The notes below the pieces were generated by a model that worked only from the letters and a program-made list of their open reading frames with translations, was not told the origin of the DNA and ran no database searches. From an uncultured Clostridia bacterium (lineage in GTDB: Bacteria > Bacillota > Clostridia > Lachnospirales > Anaerotignaceae), in NCBI GenBank assembly GCA_944380455.1, contig CALWHR010000107.1, positions 1 to 42,575 on the forward strand: a DNA stretch of 42,575 nucleotides, in the 5' to 3' direction. Made by a program: the position numbers and the translations under genes. This document shows, one piece after another, positions 34,369 through 42,575 of this stretch (position 1 is the stretch's first letter; the number at the start of each line of letters is the position of its first letter).

Positions 34369-35391
34369 TTATTCTTCATCCTGGAATTTACCGAAAAGGC
34401 AGCACCATTCTCTTGGCTGAATAACTGGCGGTGTCCATGTACCTACTACAATTCCATCGTAAGGTGCAGTGCGCTCATCTACTACATTGCCGAATATGTC
34501 TGTAACATAGCCAAGAACTTCGCCTTTTTTAGCACGGTCGAATATGTATTTTGTTGGGTGATATATACCGCCGTGTGTTATATGAAGGTAATCAACATCT
34601 ACGTCAATTACATCAGTTCTGAATTCAGGAACAGGGCCGTCTGTCATTTTTAAGTAATTAAGGAGATTTCTTATACCGTCATGGCACATTTTGTAAATAC
34701 GCTCTCTGTCTTTCATGAACATTACGTTGCCGCCCATTTCAAGGCAGATATAAGCTATTTTTTTAACTTCTGAAAGACCGCGCATAGTAGCTGTGCTTCC
34801 TTCTTTGCTTGCACCTGGGTTGCATCTCCAAAGATATGGAGTCATAAAGCAGCGTGCCATGTCGTAAGTTAAAGAACCAAATACTGTGTCTAATTTAGTG
34901 TTTGTATAGCATGCTATAGGTTCAAGATAAAGAGTGTTGCCGCCGCTGTGGAATGTTACCCAGTAATCAGCATATTCTACAAAGTGCTTTACATATTTAG
35001 CAATTATTGTAGTGCTTATTTTTCCGCTTACATCATCACCAGGGAAAACACGGTTCATGTCGGCTGCCGTATAGTCAATAGAGCTTGCAACACGTTTTCC
35101 GATATTAAAGCCTTCAAGGTTAAGATGAGGTATTCCAAGATAAACGCCTTTAAATGTTTTAGGGTCAAGCTCTCTATATACATTTGCAATGGCATCTGCG
35201 CCTTCAACTTCATCACCGTGAATACCGCCGTCCATAAGAAGTGTAGGACCATCTTGCTCACCTACAACAATAACATAAGGAATTTTCATCATTGAGCCGT
35301 CTGGTTTAAGGCCTATCTCGAAAAATCCGCACTTTTTTGTTCCGCGGTTTTTAACAATTTCATTGTAATCAAATGTTTCTAACTGTACCAT
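34369..35391 (-). CDS. Succinylglutamate desuccinylase/aspartoacylase-family metallohydrolase
   Basis: A 340-residue zinc hydrolase of the AstE/AspA branch of the M14 fold. The start at 35391 is used because AAGGAG then has proper spacing; a GTG at 35400 overlaps that site. H58 and E61 in GGIHGDEVEG and the His in WVTFHSGG are the expected zinc ligands. ICLEMGGN holds the likely catalytic Glu. The C-terminal YHPTKYIFDRAKKGEVLGYV stretch resembles the family's lid domain. Members deacylate N-acyl amino acids or related compounds; substrate is unknown. It stands alone between terminators. Confidence 0.87.
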   Translation of the reverse strand: MVQLETFDYNEIVKNRGTKKCGFFEIGLKPDGSMMKIPYVIVVGEQDGPTLLMDGGIHGDEVEGADAIANVYRELDPKTFKGVYLGIPHLNLEGFNIGKRVASSIDYTAADMNRVFPGDDVSGKISTTIIAKYVKHFVEYADYWVTFHSGGNTLYLEPIACYTNTKLDTVFGSLTYDMARCFMTPYLWRCNPGASKEGSTATMRGLSEVKKIAYICLEMGGNVMFMKDRERIYKMCHDGIRNLLNYLKMTDGPVPEFRTDVIDVDVDYLHITHGGIYHPTKYIFDRAKKGEVLGYVTDIFGNVVDERTAPYDGIVVGTWTPPVIQPREWCCLFGKFQDEE

Positions 35392-35535
35392 TAAAATCAC
35401 TCCTTACACTTAAAATAACAAATAGAATACTATTAATCTATAACTTACAAATAAATTATATTACAGGCAGTGTATTATATTAAATGGAAATTTGTCAATA
35501 AATAATTGTGCACATATACAAAAAATAATTATTCA

Positions 35536-35569
35536 ACAAAAAAATACGCAGCATATGCCGCGTATTTTA
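35536..35569 (-). terminator. Minus-strand terminator after ychF
   Basis: On the minus strand AAAATACGC and GCGTATTTT form a 9-bp stem, with GCATATGC able to pair inside the loop, followed by seven T. It lies within a few bases of the ychF stop. Confidence 0.85.
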
Positions 35570-35574
35570 ATTTA

Positions 35575-36672
35575 TCACACGTTAAACCTGAAAAGTATTA
35601 CATCTCCGTCTTTTACAACATATTCTTTGCCTTCAGAACGCACAAGACCCTGCTCCTTTGCGGCTGGCATTGAACCAAGTCTGTCAAGGTCGTCAAATGC
35701 CACAACTTCAGCACGGATAAAGCCTCTTTCAAAGTCTGTATGGATTTTGCCGGCAGCCTGAGGTGCTTTTGTTCCGTTTTTAATAGTCCAGGCTCTTGTT
35801 TCGTCAGGGCCTGATGTAAGATAGCTTATAAGACCAAGAAGCTTGTAGCTGGCTTTAATAAGTCTGTCAAGGCCGCTGGAAGATACGCCTAAAGCTGATA
35901 AAAACTCTTCTTTTTCATCGTTATCAAGCTCTGAAATTTCTTCTTCTATTTTTGCACAAAGTACGAATACCTCTGAGCCGTCTTTTGCGGCGTAGTCACG
36001 TACTGCCTGTACGTTTTCGTTTGAAGCTCCGTCATCAGCAAGGTCATCTTCTGCTACATTTGCAGCATAGAGCACTGGCTTTGATGTAAGAAGGTCAAGA
36101 GTGTCTACAAAAGCTGCATCGTCTGGGTCGTCAAAAGATATCATTCTCGCACAAATGCCTTTTTCAAGACCTTCCTGAAGCTTTTTAAGCACATCAAGCG
36201 CTTTTTTAAGTGATTTATTGCCCATAAGGCTTTTTGTAGTTTTTGCAATACGTCTTTCAAGTATCTCAAGGTCTGAGAATATAAGTTCAAGATTGATAGT
36301 TTCAATATCCCTAACAGGGTCAACGCTTCCGTCTACATGTACAACATTAGCATCCTCAAAACAGCGCACTACATGCACTATAGCGTCAACCTCACGGATA
36401 TGGCTTAAAAACTTATTGCCTAAGCCTTCGCCTTTGCTTGCGCCTTTTACAAGACCGGCAATGTCTACAAATTCGATAACAGCCGGTGTTGTTTTTGCTG
36501 AGTTATACAGGGAGGTAAGTCTGTCAAGACGTTTATCCGGCACAGCAACAACACCTACGTTTGGGTCTATTGTGCAGAAAGGATAGTTTGCCGCTTCGGC
36601 CTTTCCCAGTGTCATAGAGTTGAATAATGTGGACTTTCCTACATTTGGAAGTCCTACGATACCTAATTTCAT
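35575..36672 (-). CDS. ychF: Redox-regulated ATPase YchF (Obg-family)
   Basis: A 365-residue Obg-family P-loop protein that prefers ATP and binds ribosomes. G1 is GLPNVGKSTLFN at the very N-terminus. FVDIAGLVKGASKGEGLGNKFL is the G3 region, with the coiled-coil helical domain after it. The C-terminal TGS domain includes TIKNGTKAPQAAGKIHTDFERGFIRAEV, a YchF hallmark. It has its own promoter and terminator on the minus strand. Confidence 0.96.
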   Translation of the reverse strand: MKLGIVGLPNVGKSTLFNSMTLGKAEAANYPFCTIDPNVGVVAVPDKRLDRLTSLYNSAKTTPAVIEFVDIAGLVKGASKGEGLGNKFLSHIREVDAIVHVVRCFEDANVVHVDGSVDPVRDIETINLELIFSDLEILERRIAKTTKSLMGNKSLKKALDVLKKLQEGLEKGICARMISFDDPDDAAFVDTLDLLTSKPVLYAANVAEDDLADDGASNENVQAVRDYAAKDGSEVFVLCAKIEEEISELDNDEKEEFLSALGVSSSGLDRLIKASYKLLGLISYLTSGPDETRAWTIKNGTKAPQAAGKIHTDFERGFIRAEVVAFDDLDRLGSMPAAKEQGLVRSEGKEYVVKDGDVILFRFNV

Positions 36673-36705
36673 AATGCTCGTCCTTTCGTAAAAATACTAA
36701 AAACT

Positions 36706-36734
36706 ATTATACTTTAGTAAAGTGCAAACCGCAA
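36706..36734 (-). promoter_or_regulatory. Promoter for ychF
   Basis: Read on the minus strand: TTGCGG (36734-36729), a 17-base spacer, then TATAAT (36711-36706). It ends about 34 bases before the ychF start. Confidence 0.7.
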
Positions 36735-36761
36735 TAATTTTATTACTTTTAGTCTTAGGAC

Positions 36762-36932
36762 TTATTTTAACATATAGTGCATTTTTATAGATGTTGAAAT
36801 CTTTGTTTTAACAGCTACAAGTGTAATTAAAACAGCAGATGAAAAAAGCATAATTACAGCATCCTTTTTTGTAATATACATGCCTTTAGCAGGGGAGTCG
36901 TTTATTTCTTTAATTTTTATTCGCTCAACCAT
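36762..36932 (-). CDS. Small single-helix membrane protein, 56 residues, unknown
   Basis: An ORF of 56 codons starting at ATG 36932 behind AAGGAG and ending TAA at 36762. The product begins MVERIKIKEINDSPAKGMYI with mixed charge. A central hydrophobic helix (AVIMLFSSAVLITLVAV) and a basic tail follow. It starts 12 bases after the deoB stop on the same strand, so it looks like the last gene of a pdp-deoB unit. I do not recognise a family. The strong ribosome-binding site, tight spacing and clear transmembrane helix argue for a real gene. Confidence 0.6.
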   Translation of the reverse strand: MVERIKIKEINDSPAKGMYITKKDAVIMLFSSAVLITLVAVKTKISTSIKMHYMLK

Positions 36933-36943
36933 TGTTTTTCTCC

Positions 36944-38122
36944 TTATATAATTTCATTAAGATATGATGTTCCCGGCAGGCTGTTTCTTATTTCAAGATA
37001 GTCAAGAATTGTTTTGCCTAAATCAGAAAAAGTGCTTCTTGTGCCTAAGTTTACATTACTTTTAGCTTTTTTGCCGTAGCACAATACAGGTACATATTCC
37101 CTTGAATGGTCGGTGCTTTCTGTTGTAGGGTCGCATCCATGGTCAGCTGTAATAAAAAGCAAGTCATCATCATTAAGTGCGTCTAAAATTTCAGGCAGTT
37201 TTGAGTCGAAATATTCAAGGCCGTTTTTATATCCGTCTATGTCGTTTCTGTGGCCGTAAACCATATCAAAATCAACTAAGTTTGTAAATATAAGTCCATT
37301 GGAAGGCTTTTTAATATAATCTATTGTTTTTTCTATACCATCGTTATTGTTTGTAGTGTGGTCAGCTAAAGTTATGCCTCTGTGCTGGAAAATATCCTCA
37401 ATTTTTCCTATGGCAATAACGTCTGCACCTTTTGATGATATAACATCAAGTATTGTTTCGCCTGTTGGCTCAAGTGAAAAATCACGCCTGTTTTTTGTTC
37501 TGGTGTAATTACCGCTTGTTCCTGTAAAAGGCCGTGCTATAACCCTTGCTACAGCATAAGGACCAGTTAATATTTTTCTGGCATTCTGGCATATTTCATA
37601 AAGCTTTTCAACAGGCACTATATCTTCGTGGGCGGCTATCTGCATTACACTGTCGGCTGATGTGTATACAATAGGGAAGCCTGTACGAACATGCTCATCG
37701 CCTAATATGTTTATAATTTCTGTTCCGGAAGCGGCAAGGTTTCCTAAAAATCCCATATCGCCGTTTACCTCTTCAAGCTTACGCATTACCTCGTAAGGAA
37801 AGCCGCTTTTTGTAAATGTAGGGAAAGGGTTTTCTGTTATAATGCCTGCCATTTCCCAATGGCCTGTTGTGGTATCTTTGCCGTTGGAGGCTTCTGCCAT
37901 TTTGCCGAAACATCCGGAAGGAGAGTCAACCTTCCCTAAAATTTCTATATCTTTGCCGTCTATATTGCCAAGACCAAGGCTACAGAGATTTTTTAAATCC
38001 ATATCAGGCCGTGCTTTTTTTATATTAACAAGTGTGTTGCTTCCTTCATCGCCGTATTTTGCGGCATCAGGCATTTCTCCTATGCCCACACTGTCAAGAA
38101 CTATTATAATGGCTCTTTTCAT
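36944..38122 (-). CDS. deoB: Phosphopentomutase
   Basis: A 392-residue alkaline-phosphatase-superfamily mutase interconverting ribose- or deoxyribose-1-phosphate and the 5-phosphate. The start at 38122 is chosen because AAAGGAG then lies 8 bases away, giving MKRAIIIVLDSVGIGEMPDA. DTTTGHWEMAG holds the phosphorylated Thr region. FTNLVDFDMVYGHRND and FITADHGCDPTTESTDHSRE hold the metal ligands. It works directly after the nucleoside phosphorylase encoded upstream: that enzyme frees the sugar-1-phosphate which DeoB isomerises. Confidence 0.95.
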   Translation of the reverse strand: MKRAIIIVLDSVGIGEMPDAAKYGDEGSNTLVNIKKARPDMDLKNLCSLGLGNIDGKDIEILGKVDSPSGCFGKMAEASNGKDTTTGHWEMAGIITENPFPTFTKSGFPYEVMRKLEEVNGDMGFLGNLAASGTEIINILGDEHVRTGFPIVYTSADSVMQIAAHEDIVPVEKLYEICQNARKILTGPYAVARVIARPFTGTSGNYTRTKNRRDFSLEPTGETILDVISSKGADVIAIGKIEDIFQHRGITLADHTTNNNDGIEKTIDYIKKPSNGLIFTNLVDFDMVYGHRNDIDGYKNGLEYFDSKLPEILDALNDDDLLFITADHGCDPTTESTDHSREYVPVLCYGKKAKSNVNLGTRSTFSDLGKTILDYLEIRNSLPGTSYLNEII

Positions 38123-38139
38123 ATACATCGCTCCTTTGT

Positions 38140-39444
38140 TTACTCTATTATGTCCAGTATAAGTTTTGGTATTTCCGGTTTACTGTCTGAAAGCTCAAAA
38201 GAGCTGCTGAACATTTCGGCGGCATTTTTAAGGCGCGTTTCGTCTTTGGCATAAAGAGTTGCCACAATATCGCCTTTTTTAATATAATCACCTATTCGGC
38301 AGTTAATTTTAATGCCAGCACCTAAATCAATATTGTCTGTTTTCTGTTTTCTGCCGGCGCCAGTTTCTACAGAAGCAAGACCTATTTTGTGTGTATCAAA
38401 TGAGCTTAAATATCCGTTTTTAGGTGATAAAACATCAAAACTGCAATTAGAAAGAGGCATAAGCGAATAATCATTTATTATATCTGGATTTCCGCCCTGA
38501 TTAATAAGCAGTTCTTTGAATTTATTTAGTGCTTTGCCGCTGTCAATGGCTTCTTCTATCATTTTTGAGCCGGATTTTATATCCTTTGCTTTGCCGGCAC
38601 ACATAAGCATTGCACCGCCTAAAACAGAAGACACATATCTTAAATCACCTTTTGTTTTGCCTTTAAGCACGTCTATGGCTTCGTATACTTCAAGGCTGTT
38701 GCCTATATAATTTCCCAAAGGCTGGCTCATAGAAGAAATAACGGCCATACATTTTTTATTGAATTTCTCTCCTATTTGTATTAAATCCTTTGCCAGTGTA
38801 CGGGCAGAAGGCAAATCCTTCATAAAAGCACCGCTTCCGCATTTTACATCAAAAACTATTGCATCACTGCCAGTTGCTAATTTTTTGGACATTATACTGC
38901 TTACAATAAGCGCTGTGCTTTCAACTGTGCCGGTTACATCTCTTAAAGAGTAAAAAATTTTATCAGCAAGGGCAATACTTTTACTTTGACCCATTAAAAC
39001 TATACCGCTTTTTTTAGCTAACTCTTTGGCTTTTTCAATTGAAATTTCGGTTGAAAAGCCTGGTATTGCTGAAAGCTTGTCTATTGTTCCCCCTGAAAAA
39101 CCAAGACCGCGGCCGCTCATTTTAATTACCGGCACGCCTAAAGAAGCAACAGCAGGAGCAAGTATCAGTGTTGTGGTATCGCCAACTCCGCCGGTTGAGT
39201 GCTTGTCAGTTTTAATTCCAGGAATATCAGAAAAATCAAGTATTTCGCCGCTTTGGAGCATAGCTTTTGTGATATAAAAAGTTTCTTCGTCGTTGAGGCC
39301 GTTTATAAAAGACGCCATTAAAAATGCTGAAAGCTGATAATCAGGTATAGAGCCATTTACAGCACCTGTTATCATATATTCTATTTCGTTTTGAGTTAAA
39401 GTGTATTTGTCTCTTTTTTTAGTAATAATATCAACAGTATTCAT
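38140..39444 (-). CDS. pdp: Pyrimidine-nucleoside phosphorylase
   Basis: A 434-residue nucleoside phosphorylase (NP-II family) cleaving thymidine/uridine with phosphate. DKHSTGGVGDTTTLILAP is the phosphate-site signature. KMSGRGLGFSGGTIDKL is the family pattern, and GQSKSIALADKIFYSLRDVT follows. The C-terminal PYNP domain (about 345-430) holds GLASVETGAGRKQKTDNID. It leads the minus-strand unit pdp-deoB-small ORF, for nucleoside catabolism and salvage. deoA is a common alternative name. AAAGGAGG precedes the start. Confidence 0.94.
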   Translation of the reverse strand: MNTVDIITKKRDKYTLTQNEIEYMITGAVNGSIPDYQLSAFLMASFINGLNDEETFYITKAMLQSGEILDFSDIPGIKTDKHSTGGVGDTTTLILAPAVASLGVPVIKMSGRGLGFSGGTIDKLSAIPGFSTEISIEKAKELAKKSGIVLMGQSKSIALADKIFYSLRDVTGTVESTALIVSSIMSKKLATGSDAIVFDVKCGSGAFMKDLPSARTLAKDLIQIGEKFNKKCMAVISSMSQPLGNYIGNSLEVYEAIDVLKGKTKGDLRYVSSVLGGAMLMCAGKAKDIKSGSKMIEEAIDSGKALNKFKELLINQGGNPDIINDYSLMPLSNCSFDVLSPKNGYLSSFDTHKIGLASVETGAGRKQKTDNIDLGAGIKINCRIGDYIKKGDIVATLYAKDETRLKNAAEMFSSSFELSDSKPEIPKLILDIIE

Positions 39445-39467
39445 AAATTTGCGCCTCCTTTAATATA

Positions 39468-39486
39468 TAGTATACAGCTTATACTA
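39468..39486. promoter_or_regulatory. Inverted repeat in the divergent pdp/spoIIP region
   Basis: TAGTATA and TATACTA form a perfect 7-bp inverted repeat around CAGCT, midway between two divergently transcribed genes. It could be an operator or overlap -10 elements for both directions. Confidence 0.4.
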
Positions 39487-39517
39487 AAATTTGAAAACAA
39501 AAAACGGAGGCGGTAAA

Positions 39518-40477
39518 ATGCTTTTGTTTAAAACAATAAAGCTACCTATTCACATTAAGAGAAAAAACAGGACAGGCCGTAATAACTACACAAGAAAAAA
39601 ATATACGTATAGACGCAGGCGAAAAGGCATTACAATAAATAAAAAGACTTTTTTAGTTTTAGGCGCTATTATAATTTTATACGGAGTTAAAAACCATATA
39701 TTTTTTAATGAAAATAATAACAATTACCAGGAATATAACGGAGCAAGTGTTTTTTCAGTAGAAAGCGGGGCTTATATTGAAAACGGACTTCTTGATACAA
39801 ATAATTTGATTAATAATTTTCAGAAAGTAGCATTTAAAAAAGACGGTTCACCGGAAATACTTATTCTACATACCCATGCAAGCGAAAGCTATTCAGACGG
39901 AAACGGCGGCACAAGCGGAACTGTTAAAGAAGCAGGGGATAAACTGGCGGAGATTATATCCGAAAACTATGGTGTGGGAGTAGTCCACGATATTTCAGTA
40001 TATGATAATGTAGATGGAACAGTTACGACAGAGGGAAGCTATGAAAGAAGCGGAGATGGTATTCAAAAGCTTTTAAACAAATATCCGGATATTAAAGTTA
40101 TTATTGATATACACCGTGACAGTGCCGGAAGCAATGGGAAAGATACCGTAAATTATAACGGAAACGAAGCGGCAAGGCTTATGCTTGTAAACGGTGTATG
40201 CGCTCTTAATGAAAACGGACAAAAAGGTGACGCTGGTGTTGAAAACCCGTATATAGCTCAAAATTTAGCCTACAGCTATGCACTTAAAAATTCAATAGAT
40301 GCAATGGCGCCGTCAGTTATGAAAAACATATATATTAAGCCTTACAGATACAGCTTAAATAACATGCCTTGCTCATTTCTTTTGGAATTAGGAAACGAGC
40401 AGAATACATTACAGGAAGCTGAAAATTCTCTTTCTGTTTTTGCGTCGGCACTTTTTAACAGCCTTGAAGAAAACTGA
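39518..40477 (+). CDS. spoIIP: Stage II sporulation protein P
   Basis: A 319-residue amidase/endopeptidase that degrades septal peptidoglycan during engulfment together with SpoIID and SpoIIM. ATG 39518 behind GGAGGCGG is chosen over an upstream TTG. A very basic N-terminus (TRKKYTYRRRRKG) precedes one transmembrane helix at about 47-65. The extracellular domain carries EILILHTHASESYSDG and VIIDIHRDSAG, with the zinc-binding His and acidic residues, and FLLELGNEQNTLQEAENSL near the end. The spoIIP-lepA order is typical of Clostridia and Bacilli. Confidence 0.94.
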   Translation: MLLFKTIKLPIHIKRKNRTGRNNYTRKKYTYRRRRKGITINKKTFLVLGAIIILYGVKNHIFFNENNNNYQEYNGASVFSVESGAYIENGLLDTNNLINNFQKVAFKKDGSPEILILHTHASESYSDGNGGTSGTVKEAGDKLAEIISENYGVGVVHDISVYDNVDGTVTTEGSYERSGDGIQKLLNKYPDIKVIIDIHRDSAGSNGKDTVNYNGNEAARLMLVNGVCALNENGQKGDAGVENPYIAQNLAYSYALKNSIDAMAPSVMKNIYIKPYRYSLNNMPCSFLLELGNEQNTLQEAENSLSVFASALFNSLEEN

Positions 40478-40492
40478 TATTTTTGTTATAAT
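40464..40492 (+). promoter_or_regulatory. Promoter for lepA
   Basis: TTGAAG (40464-40469), a 17-base spacer, and TATAAT (40487-40492). The -35 lies inside the end of spoIIP. The lepA start is about 70 bases downstream, with GGAGGA as ribosome-binding site. Confidence 0.7.
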
Positions 40493-40560
40493 CATTCAGA
40501 TATAGTACAATAAGAACGGCTTATGCCTTAATTTACATTTATTAGTTTGGAGGAAAGTAC

Positions 40561-42375
40561 ATGTCTTTATCAAGACAGGAGAAAATACGTAATTTTTGTA
40601 TAGTGGCGCATATCGACCACGGTAAAAGCACACTGGCAGACAGGCTGATACAAAAAACTGGTTTGCTTACAGAAAGAGAAATGCAGGAACAGATACTTGA
40701 CAACATGGATATTGAGCGGGAAAGAGGGATAACAATAAAATCACAGGCTGTAAGGCTTGTGCATAAAGATTCTGACGGCGAGGAATATATATTTAATCTT
40801 ATAGATACCCCAGGCCATGTTGACTTTAATTACGAGGTTTCACGCTCCCTTGCGGCTTGCGAAGGCGCAATACTTATTGTAGACGCAGCACAGGGTGTTG
40901 AGGCTCAAACACTGGCTAATGTATATTTAGCCATAGACAATAACCTTGAAATTTTGCCTGTAATTAATAAAATAGACCTTCCAAGTGCTAACCCGGAAAT
41001 GGCTATTAAAGAAATTGAAGACATTATAGGCATACCGGCAGAGGACGCGCCAAGAATTTCAGCAAAAAACGGTGTTAATATAGAAGAAGTTCTTGAAAGA
41101 GTGGTAACGGATATACCAGCACCTAAAGGTGACGAAAATGTACCTTTAAAAGCTCTTATATTTGATTCTGTTTACGACCCGTATAAAGGTGTTATAGTTA
41201 TAATGCGTGTTTTTGACGGTACAGTTAAAAAGGGTACAAAAGTGCGCATGATGGCTACCGGCAAAGAATTTGAAATAGTAGAGGTAGGATATTTTAATCC
41301 GGGCAAGCTTGTGCCTTGTGCTGAGCTTAAAGCCGGAGATGTAGGATACCTTACAGCAAGTATTAAAAATGTGGCAGATACACGTGTAGGTGATACTGTT
41401 ACAGAAGCTAATAACCCTACACCGGAGCCTTTCCCAGGTTATAAAAAAGCAAATCCTATGGTTTACTGCGGTATTTTCCCGGCAGACGGCGCAAAATATC
41501 CAGAGCTTAAAGATGCTCTTGAAAAGCTTCAGCTTAATGACGCATCATTGTTTTTTGAGCCGGAAACATCAGTTGCTTTGGGCTTTGGTTTTAGATGCGG
41601 CTTTTTAGGGCTTCTGCATTTGGAAATTATACAGGAAAGACTTGAAAGAGAATTTAATCTGGATTTAGTAACGACAGCACCAAGCGTTATATATAAAATT
41701 TATCTTACAGACGGAACTGTAATGGAAATAAGCAATCCAAGCAATATGCCAGACCAGGCAAGAATACTCAAAATGGAAGAACCTATTGTTAAAGCAGAAA
41801 TTATACTTCCTAAGGATTATATAGGTGCCATAATGGAGCTTTGCCAGCAGAGGCGAGGTGTTTACGAAAGCATGGAATATCTTGACGACACAAGAGCTAT
41901 GCTTATTTACCACATACCGCTTAACGAGATTATATATGACTTTTTTGATGTTCTTAAATCAAGAAGCCGCGGTTATGCGTCATTTGATTACAGTCTTGAA
42001 GGCTATCAGGAATCTGAGCTTGTTAAGCTGGACATACTTGTAAACAGAGAGCTTGTAGACGCACTTTCGTTTATTGTCTTTAAAGGCTCAGCTGTTGAAA
42101 GAGGACGCAAGATTTGCGAAAAGCTTAAAACAGAAATACCAAGACATCTTTTTTAAATTCCTATTCAGGCAAGTATTGGAAGCAAAATAGTAGCCAGAAC
42201 AACAGTAGGTGCTATGCGCAAAGATGTTTTGGCAAAGTGCTACGGCGGCGATATATCAAGAAAGAGAAAGCTTCTTGAAAAACAGAAGGAAGGCAAAAAA
42301 CGTATGCGTCAGGTTGGCAGTGTAGAAGTGCCGCAGGAGGCATTTATGAGTGTCCTTAAACTCGAGGAGGAATAA
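40561..42375 (+). pseudogene. lepA: Elongation factor 4 (LepA) interrupted by in-frame TAA
   Basis: The frame reads 604 codons from ATG 40561 to TAA 42375, the normal LepA length, but codon 532 is TAA (42154-42156). The first 531 residues hold the GTPase domain ([39 protein letters not shown]), domain II, and the EF-G-like domains III and V. After the stop the frame continues perfectly: [55 protein letters not shown]. Family members have Glu at the stop position, so one GAA-to-TAA change explains it. The product would lose the last 72 residues, most of the LepA-specific C-terminal domain. LepA is usually dispensable under rich growth, so the loss is tolerable; a sequencing error is equally possible. 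Confidence 0.9.
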
Positions 42376-42378
42376 AGT

Positions 42379-42513
42379 ATGACATGGGCTTAAAACCCAG
42401 TAAAATCAAGGCTTCCAGAGGTTTTCTATGCCGATTTTGAGGCACTTAAATTCCTTGATTTTGACAGATGTGTAAGTAAAATAATTACGAAAGCAGATAG
42501 AAAAACAGTATAA
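42379..42513 (+). pseudogene. Tiny ORF after lepA with an early in-frame stop
   Basis: ATG 42379 lies 3 bases after the lepA stop with GAGGAGG ideally placed, yet the reading is MTWA then TAA (42391-42393). The same frame continues as 39 protein-like codons (VKSRLPEVFYADFEALKFL, then FDRCVSKIITKADRKTV) to TAA 42511. The tail overlaps a terminator. It may be a 44-residue gene with a nonsense codon, or a four-residue leader peptide followed by chance coding-like sequence. hemW, the usual gene after lepA, is not present here. No family recognised. Confidence 0.35.
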
Positions 42514-42539
42514 AAGGGAATTTTTATACTGTTTTTTTG
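42500..42539 (+). terminator. Terminator ending the lepA unit
   Basis: AAAAACAGTATAAAA and TTTTTATACTGTTTTT form a stem of about 15 bp with loop GGGAA, then more T. The last 35 bases of the window after it show no gene. Confidence 0.88.
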
Positions 42540-42575
42540 TTGCCCCAAATAGTGACAAGTTTCGACAGAGGAAAA

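Noticed and set aside
42154-42156. TAA reassigned to glutamate or glutamine
   Set aside because: Many genes in the window end at TAA exactly where their families end, so TAA works as stop here.

Overview
The window is AT-rich, densely coded DNA from an endospore-forming member of the Clostridia (Firmicutes). SpoVT and SpoIIP are present. So is the SCIFF ranthipeptide with its radical-SAM maturase, a pair that is close to universal in, and nearly restricted to, Clostridia. The secD-secF-recJ-apt order and the rplS-lepB pair also fit. A Lachnospirales-like lineage is my best guess, but the sequence alone does not settle it.

Layout. (1) 1-11.36 kb: a visibly more AT-rich surface-glycan locus. 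It holds a coiled-coil glycosyltransferase open at the left edge, a GtrII-type membrane glucosyltransferase, a GT-C-type membrane enzyme split by an in-frame TGA, genes for a dTDP-3-acylamino-3,6-dideoxyhexose (3,4-ketoisomerase, aminotransferase, two acyltransferases), and a GtrB/GtrA pair. (2) 11.39-15.27 kb: rmlA, rmlB, wecB and a GT2 glycosyltransferase. RmlA and RmlB would supply dTDP-4-keto-6-deoxyglucose to the amino-sugar genes. No rmlC or rmlD is present, so rhamnose is not made from here. (3) 15.4-18.06 kb: spoVT, behind a sigma-G-like promoter, then ddl and murI for peptidoglycan precursors. (4) 18.1-24.3 kb: a HAD phosphatase, a 47-residue ORF, and an XRE-cupin regulator followed by potABCD for polyamine uptake. 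The PotA is oversized and carries two adhesin-like beta repeats. (5) 24.35-34.2 kb: flavin reductase and PHP phosphoesterase (minus strand), then a TIGR04086-like membrane protein, SCIFF peptide, SCIFF maturase, secD, secF, recJ and apt, then rplS, lepB and a CmpB-like membrane protein. (6) 34.4-39.4 kb, minus strand: an AstE/AspA-like metallohydrolase, ychF, a 56-residue membrane ORF, deoB and pdp. (7) 39.5-42.6 kb: spoIIP and lepA. lepA is interrupted by an in-frame TAA and is followed by a tiny ORF with its own early TAA.

How the parts work together. The first 15 kb look like one pathway. RmlA and RmlB make the activated 4-keto-6-deoxy sugar. The isomerase, aminotransferase and acyltransferases turn it into an acylated 3-amino sugar. 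GtrB could load a sugar onto undecaprenyl phosphate, GtrA could flip it, and the GtrII-like and GT-C-like membrane enzymes could attach it outside the cell. The two membrane enzymes share a C-terminal beta-rich domain of about 90 residues.

The observations most worth follow-up are the PotA insert, the shared C-terminal domain, the in-frame stops in lepA and the GT-C gene, the two terminator-like hairpins between the SCIFF peptide and its maturase, and two small ORFs at 19059 and 36762. I saw no tRNA, rRNA, CRISPR array, insertion sequence or prophage. All assignments come from reading motifs and gene order; no database search was run.
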